Shown here piece after piece: positions 6,504-7,625 of a DNA stretch of 7,625 nt. This DNA is from Deltaproteobacteria bacterium (lineage in GTDB: Bacteria; Myxococcota_A; UBA9160; UBA4427): NCBI GenBank assembly GCA_011051925.1, contig DRKE01000246.1:1-7625 (forward strand), written 5' to 3'. The notes below the pieces were generated by a model that had not been told where the DNA came from, made no database searches, and saw nothing but the letters and a program-made list of their open reading frames with translations. The position numbers and the translations under genes are program-made. Position 1 is the stretch's first letter, and every line of letters starts with the position of its first letter.

Positions 6504-6532
6504 GTGACAGGTTAGTGAACATTTACTAACTT
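6504..6532 (+). promoter_or_regulatory. Putative sigma70-like promoter of the tetR-hlyD operon
   Basis: GTGACA at 6504-6509 resembles a -35 box; after 17 bases, TAACTT at 6527-6532 resembles a weak -10 box. Start-site spacing predicts transcription from about 6539, which is the A of the tetR start codon. The -10 match is only 3 of 6, so this depends on the overlap with the operator and the spacing. Confidence 0.4.
6511..6530. promoter_or_regulatory. TetR-type palindromic operator, probable autoregulation site
   Basis: GTTAGTGAACATTTACTAAC is a near-perfect 20-bp palindrome: 8 of 10 pairs match, with exact 6-bp arms GTTAGT/ACTAAC. It lies 8 bases before the tetR start codon, between the kinase and tetR, which are divergently transcribed, and overlaps the putative promoter. 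TetR-family repressors commonly bind such sites in front of their own gene. It stands out as AT-rich in GC-rich DNA. Whether it also affects the kinase gene, about 120 bp away, cannot be told. Confidence 0.75.
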
Positions 6533-6538
6533 AGAGGC

Positions 6539-7270
6539 ATGAGTTCGGAAGCACTGCACACGGATCCCTCGAGCCGGCCCCCCGGCCGCGCCGAGCGGCT
6601 CAGCGCCGAGGATCGGCGGGATCAGATCCTTCGGGAGGCGATGGGTTGCTTCGCGGATCTCGGATTTCGCGGAACGACGACCCGCGCCCTGGCCGAACGC
6701 GTCGGCATCAGCGAAGCCGCCCTCTACCGCTATTTCAAGAGCAAGGAATCCCTCTACGCCGCCATCATCGACCAGAAGATGAGTGCACCGGACCTCATCG
6801 ATCGCCTTCGCCCCGCGGCGGAGCGCAGCGAGGATGAAGCCGTGCTCCGAGGCATCGCGCGTGGCCTCCTCGAGCGCGTCGACGAGGACCCGGGCTTCCT
6901 GCGGCTGTTGATGTACACGGCCCTTGAAGGCCACTCGCTCTGCCAACCCTTCTTTTCGTCCCGCGTCCGCCGTCTGAGAACCTTCGTGACGGACTACGTG
7001 GCACGACGCATCGAAGAAGGCGCCTTCCGTGCCGTCGATCCGGAGTCGGCCAGCCGTGCCTTCCTCGGCATGGTCTTCGACCACCTCAACATGCGACACA
7101 TCATCTGCGAGGAGTCGGCCCTGAATCGCCCTCTCGACGAGGTCGCCGACACCTTCGTCGACATCTTCCTGGGCGGAATGCGGATCGGCCCCGGGTCCCG
7201 GGACCCGGAATCGTCCGCGGACGACCCGCCCCCCGCGGACCCATTCATCCACGAGGGAACGAATCCATGA
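6539..7270 (+). CDS. TetR/AcrR family transcriptional regulator of an efflux operon
   Basis: The 243-residue protein has the classic N-terminal TetR DNA-binding domain: helix 1 'RRDQILREAMGCFADLGF' (26-43), then the helix-turn-helix 'TTRALAERVGISEAALYRYF' (47-66) followed by KSKESLY. The C-terminal ligand-binding and dimerisation region (about 85-215) is helical, with 'LRLLMYTALEGHS' near 121-133. The last 25 residues or so are a Pro/Asp/Ser-rich, probably disordered tail. It most likely represses itself and the membrane fusion protein gene, whose ATG overlaps its stop codon (ATGA, 7267-7270), by binding the palindrome at 6511-6530; a small hydrophobic or toxic ligand would release it. The inducer is unknown. 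The start ATG 6539-6541 has only GAGG one base upstream, too close to act as a normal ribosome site, so the mRNA may be leaderless; no better in-frame start is visible near the N-terminus. Confidence 0.93.
   Translation: MSSEALHTDPSSRPPGRAERLSAEDRRDQILREAMGCFADLGFRGTTTRALAERVGISEAALYRYFKSKESLYAAIIDQKMSAPDLIDRLRPAAERSEDEAVLRGIARGLLERVDEDPGFLRLLMYTALEGHSLCQPFFSSRVRRLRTFVTDYVARRIEEGAFRAVDPESASRAFLGMVFDHLNMRHIICEESALNRPLDEVADTFVDIFLGGMRIGPGSRDPESSADDPPPADPFIHEGTNP
7191..7208. repeat. Perfect 18-bp palindrome in the 3' end of tetR
   Basis: CCGGGTCCCGGGACCCGG reads the same on both strands with no mismatch. In RNA it can fold as a 7-bp GC stem with a CCGG loop. It encodes part of the low-complexity TetR tail and ends about 58 bases before the membrane fusion gene. 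Confidence 0.7.
7211..7224. repeat. Perfect 14-bp palindrome adjacent to the previous one
   Basis: TCGTCCGCGGACGA is a perfect palindrome two bases after the 18-bp one. Together they make two consecutive potential mRNA hairpins between the TetR core and the downstream ribosome-binding site. A role in tuning relative expression of the two genes is inference. Confidence 0.6.
7253..7258 (+). promoter_or_regulatory. Ribosome-binding site of the membrane fusion protein gene
   Basis: GAGGGA lies 8 bases before the ATG at 7267-7269, inside the 3' end of tetR. It fixes the start and supports independent initiation as well as translational coupling through the ATGA overlap. Confidence 0.7.
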
Positions 7271-7625
7271 GTGCCGCCCCTTCCGTCGAAGCCGTCGAGG
7301 ATCCCAAGCCCGACGAACCGATCGAAGTCGTCGATGCCAGCTCGAATCTGTGGCGCTGGTGGATCCTGGGCCTCGTCCTGGTCGCGGCCATCGCCGCCGT
7401 CGTGTTCGCGACGGGCATCCTTTCGGGCCGTGTCCATACCGACGATGCCTTCGTCGACATGCCGATGGTCTACGTGGCGCCCCAGGTCACGGGCCGCATC
7501 ATCGAGATTCCCGTCTCCGAACACCAGCATGTCGAGAAGGGCGACCTCCTCGTCCGACTCGACCCGACGGAATTCGAGCTCGCGCTCGCGCGCGCCGAGG
7601 CCAATCTCTCCTTCGTCCGGAATCG
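7267..7625 (+). CDS. HlyD/EmrA-family membrane fusion (periplasmic adaptor) protein, N-terminal part (3' end outside window)
   Basis: The frame starts at ATG 7267-7269, overlapping the tetR stop, and runs off the right edge after 119 codons. A short acidic cytosolic N-terminus is followed by one membrane anchor (about residues 28-51, beginning at NLWRWWILGLVLV), an arrangement typical of inner-membrane-anchored adaptors. Then come 'GRVHTDDAFVDM' and the biotinyl-lipoyl-like half motif 'VAPQVTGRIIEIPVSEHQ', 'VEKGDLLVRLDPTEFELAL', characteristic of EmrA/HlyD adaptors; the start of the alpha-hairpin (ALARAEANLSFV) closes the visible part. Such proteins link an inner-membrane transporter (EmrB-like MFS or ABC type) to an outer-membrane channel for export of drugs or other toxic compounds. 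The transporter gene is expected just downstream but is outside the window, so the substrate and exact type are unknown. Control by the adjacent TetR repressor is likely. Confidence 0.92.
   Translation, partial: MSAAPSVEAVEDPKPDEPIEVVDASSNLWRWWILGLVLVAAIAAVVFATGILSGRVHTDDAFVDMPMVYVAPQVTGRIIEIPVSEHQHVEKGDLLVRLDPTEFELALARAEANLSFVRN

Noticed and set aside
4317..6515. Very long open frame (732 codons) on the + strand across the histidine kinase.
   Set aside because: It is exactly antisense to a kinase with all catalytic motifs; its product is Arg/Asp/Pro-rich with no recognisable domain. Long antisense frames are usual in GC-rich genes.
6390..6538. Minus-strand CTGGAA-N17-TATGAG as a promoter for the histidine kinase.
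   Set aside because: The match to consensus is weak and no ribosome site supports the downstream start, so it is not reported as a feature.

Overview
The window is GC-rich chromosomal DNA of a Gram-negative bacterium. The evidence is a periplasmic-adaptor (HlyD/EmrA-type) gene, a PilZ domain, an RhlE-type DEAD-box helicase and a SirB1-like protein. The mix of an FG-GAP surface protein, a PilZ protein and an orphan sensor kinase would suit a deltaproteobacterial-type lineage (Myxococcota or Desulfobacterota-like), but nothing here fixes the taxon. I see no insertion sequence, phage gene, tRNA, rRNA or CRISPR array.

Layout. (1) Bases 3-221, + strand: the 3' end of a SirB1/transglutaminase-like TPR protein. 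It converges on (2) 351-1961, - strand: an exported protein with a fibronectin-III-like domain, a long proline-rich spacer and five FG-GAP calcium-loop repeats. (3) 2163-2513, - strand: a small single-domain PilZ protein, probably a c-di-GMP receptor. (4) 2703-4139, - strand: a DEAD-box RNA helicase of RhlE type. A perfect 14-bp hairpin separates it from the PilZ gene, and a leader region of about 360 bp rich in repeats lies upstream. (5) 4503-6389, - strand: a membrane-bound PAS sensor histidine kinase with no response regulator beside it. (6) Divergent from the kinase, a TetR/AcrR repressor (6539-7270, +) overlaps by ATGA a HlyD/EmrA-family membrane fusion protein (from 7267, +) that runs off the window. 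This is a typical autoregulated efflux operon.

The clearest regulatory signal is a near-perfect 20-bp palindrome (6511-6530) directly in front of tetR. It overlaps a possible sigma70-like promoter whose predicted start site falls on the A of the tetR ATG, so the message may be leaderless. Other structure worth a look: tandem CCAC-N5-GTGG elements and a TGATCA/GATC cluster in the helicase leader, and two consecutive perfect palindromes in the 3' end of tetR just before the HlyD gene.

The genes do not form one pathway. Apart from the tetR-hlyD unit they look like independent transcription units. I found no convincing previously undescribed multi-gene system here.
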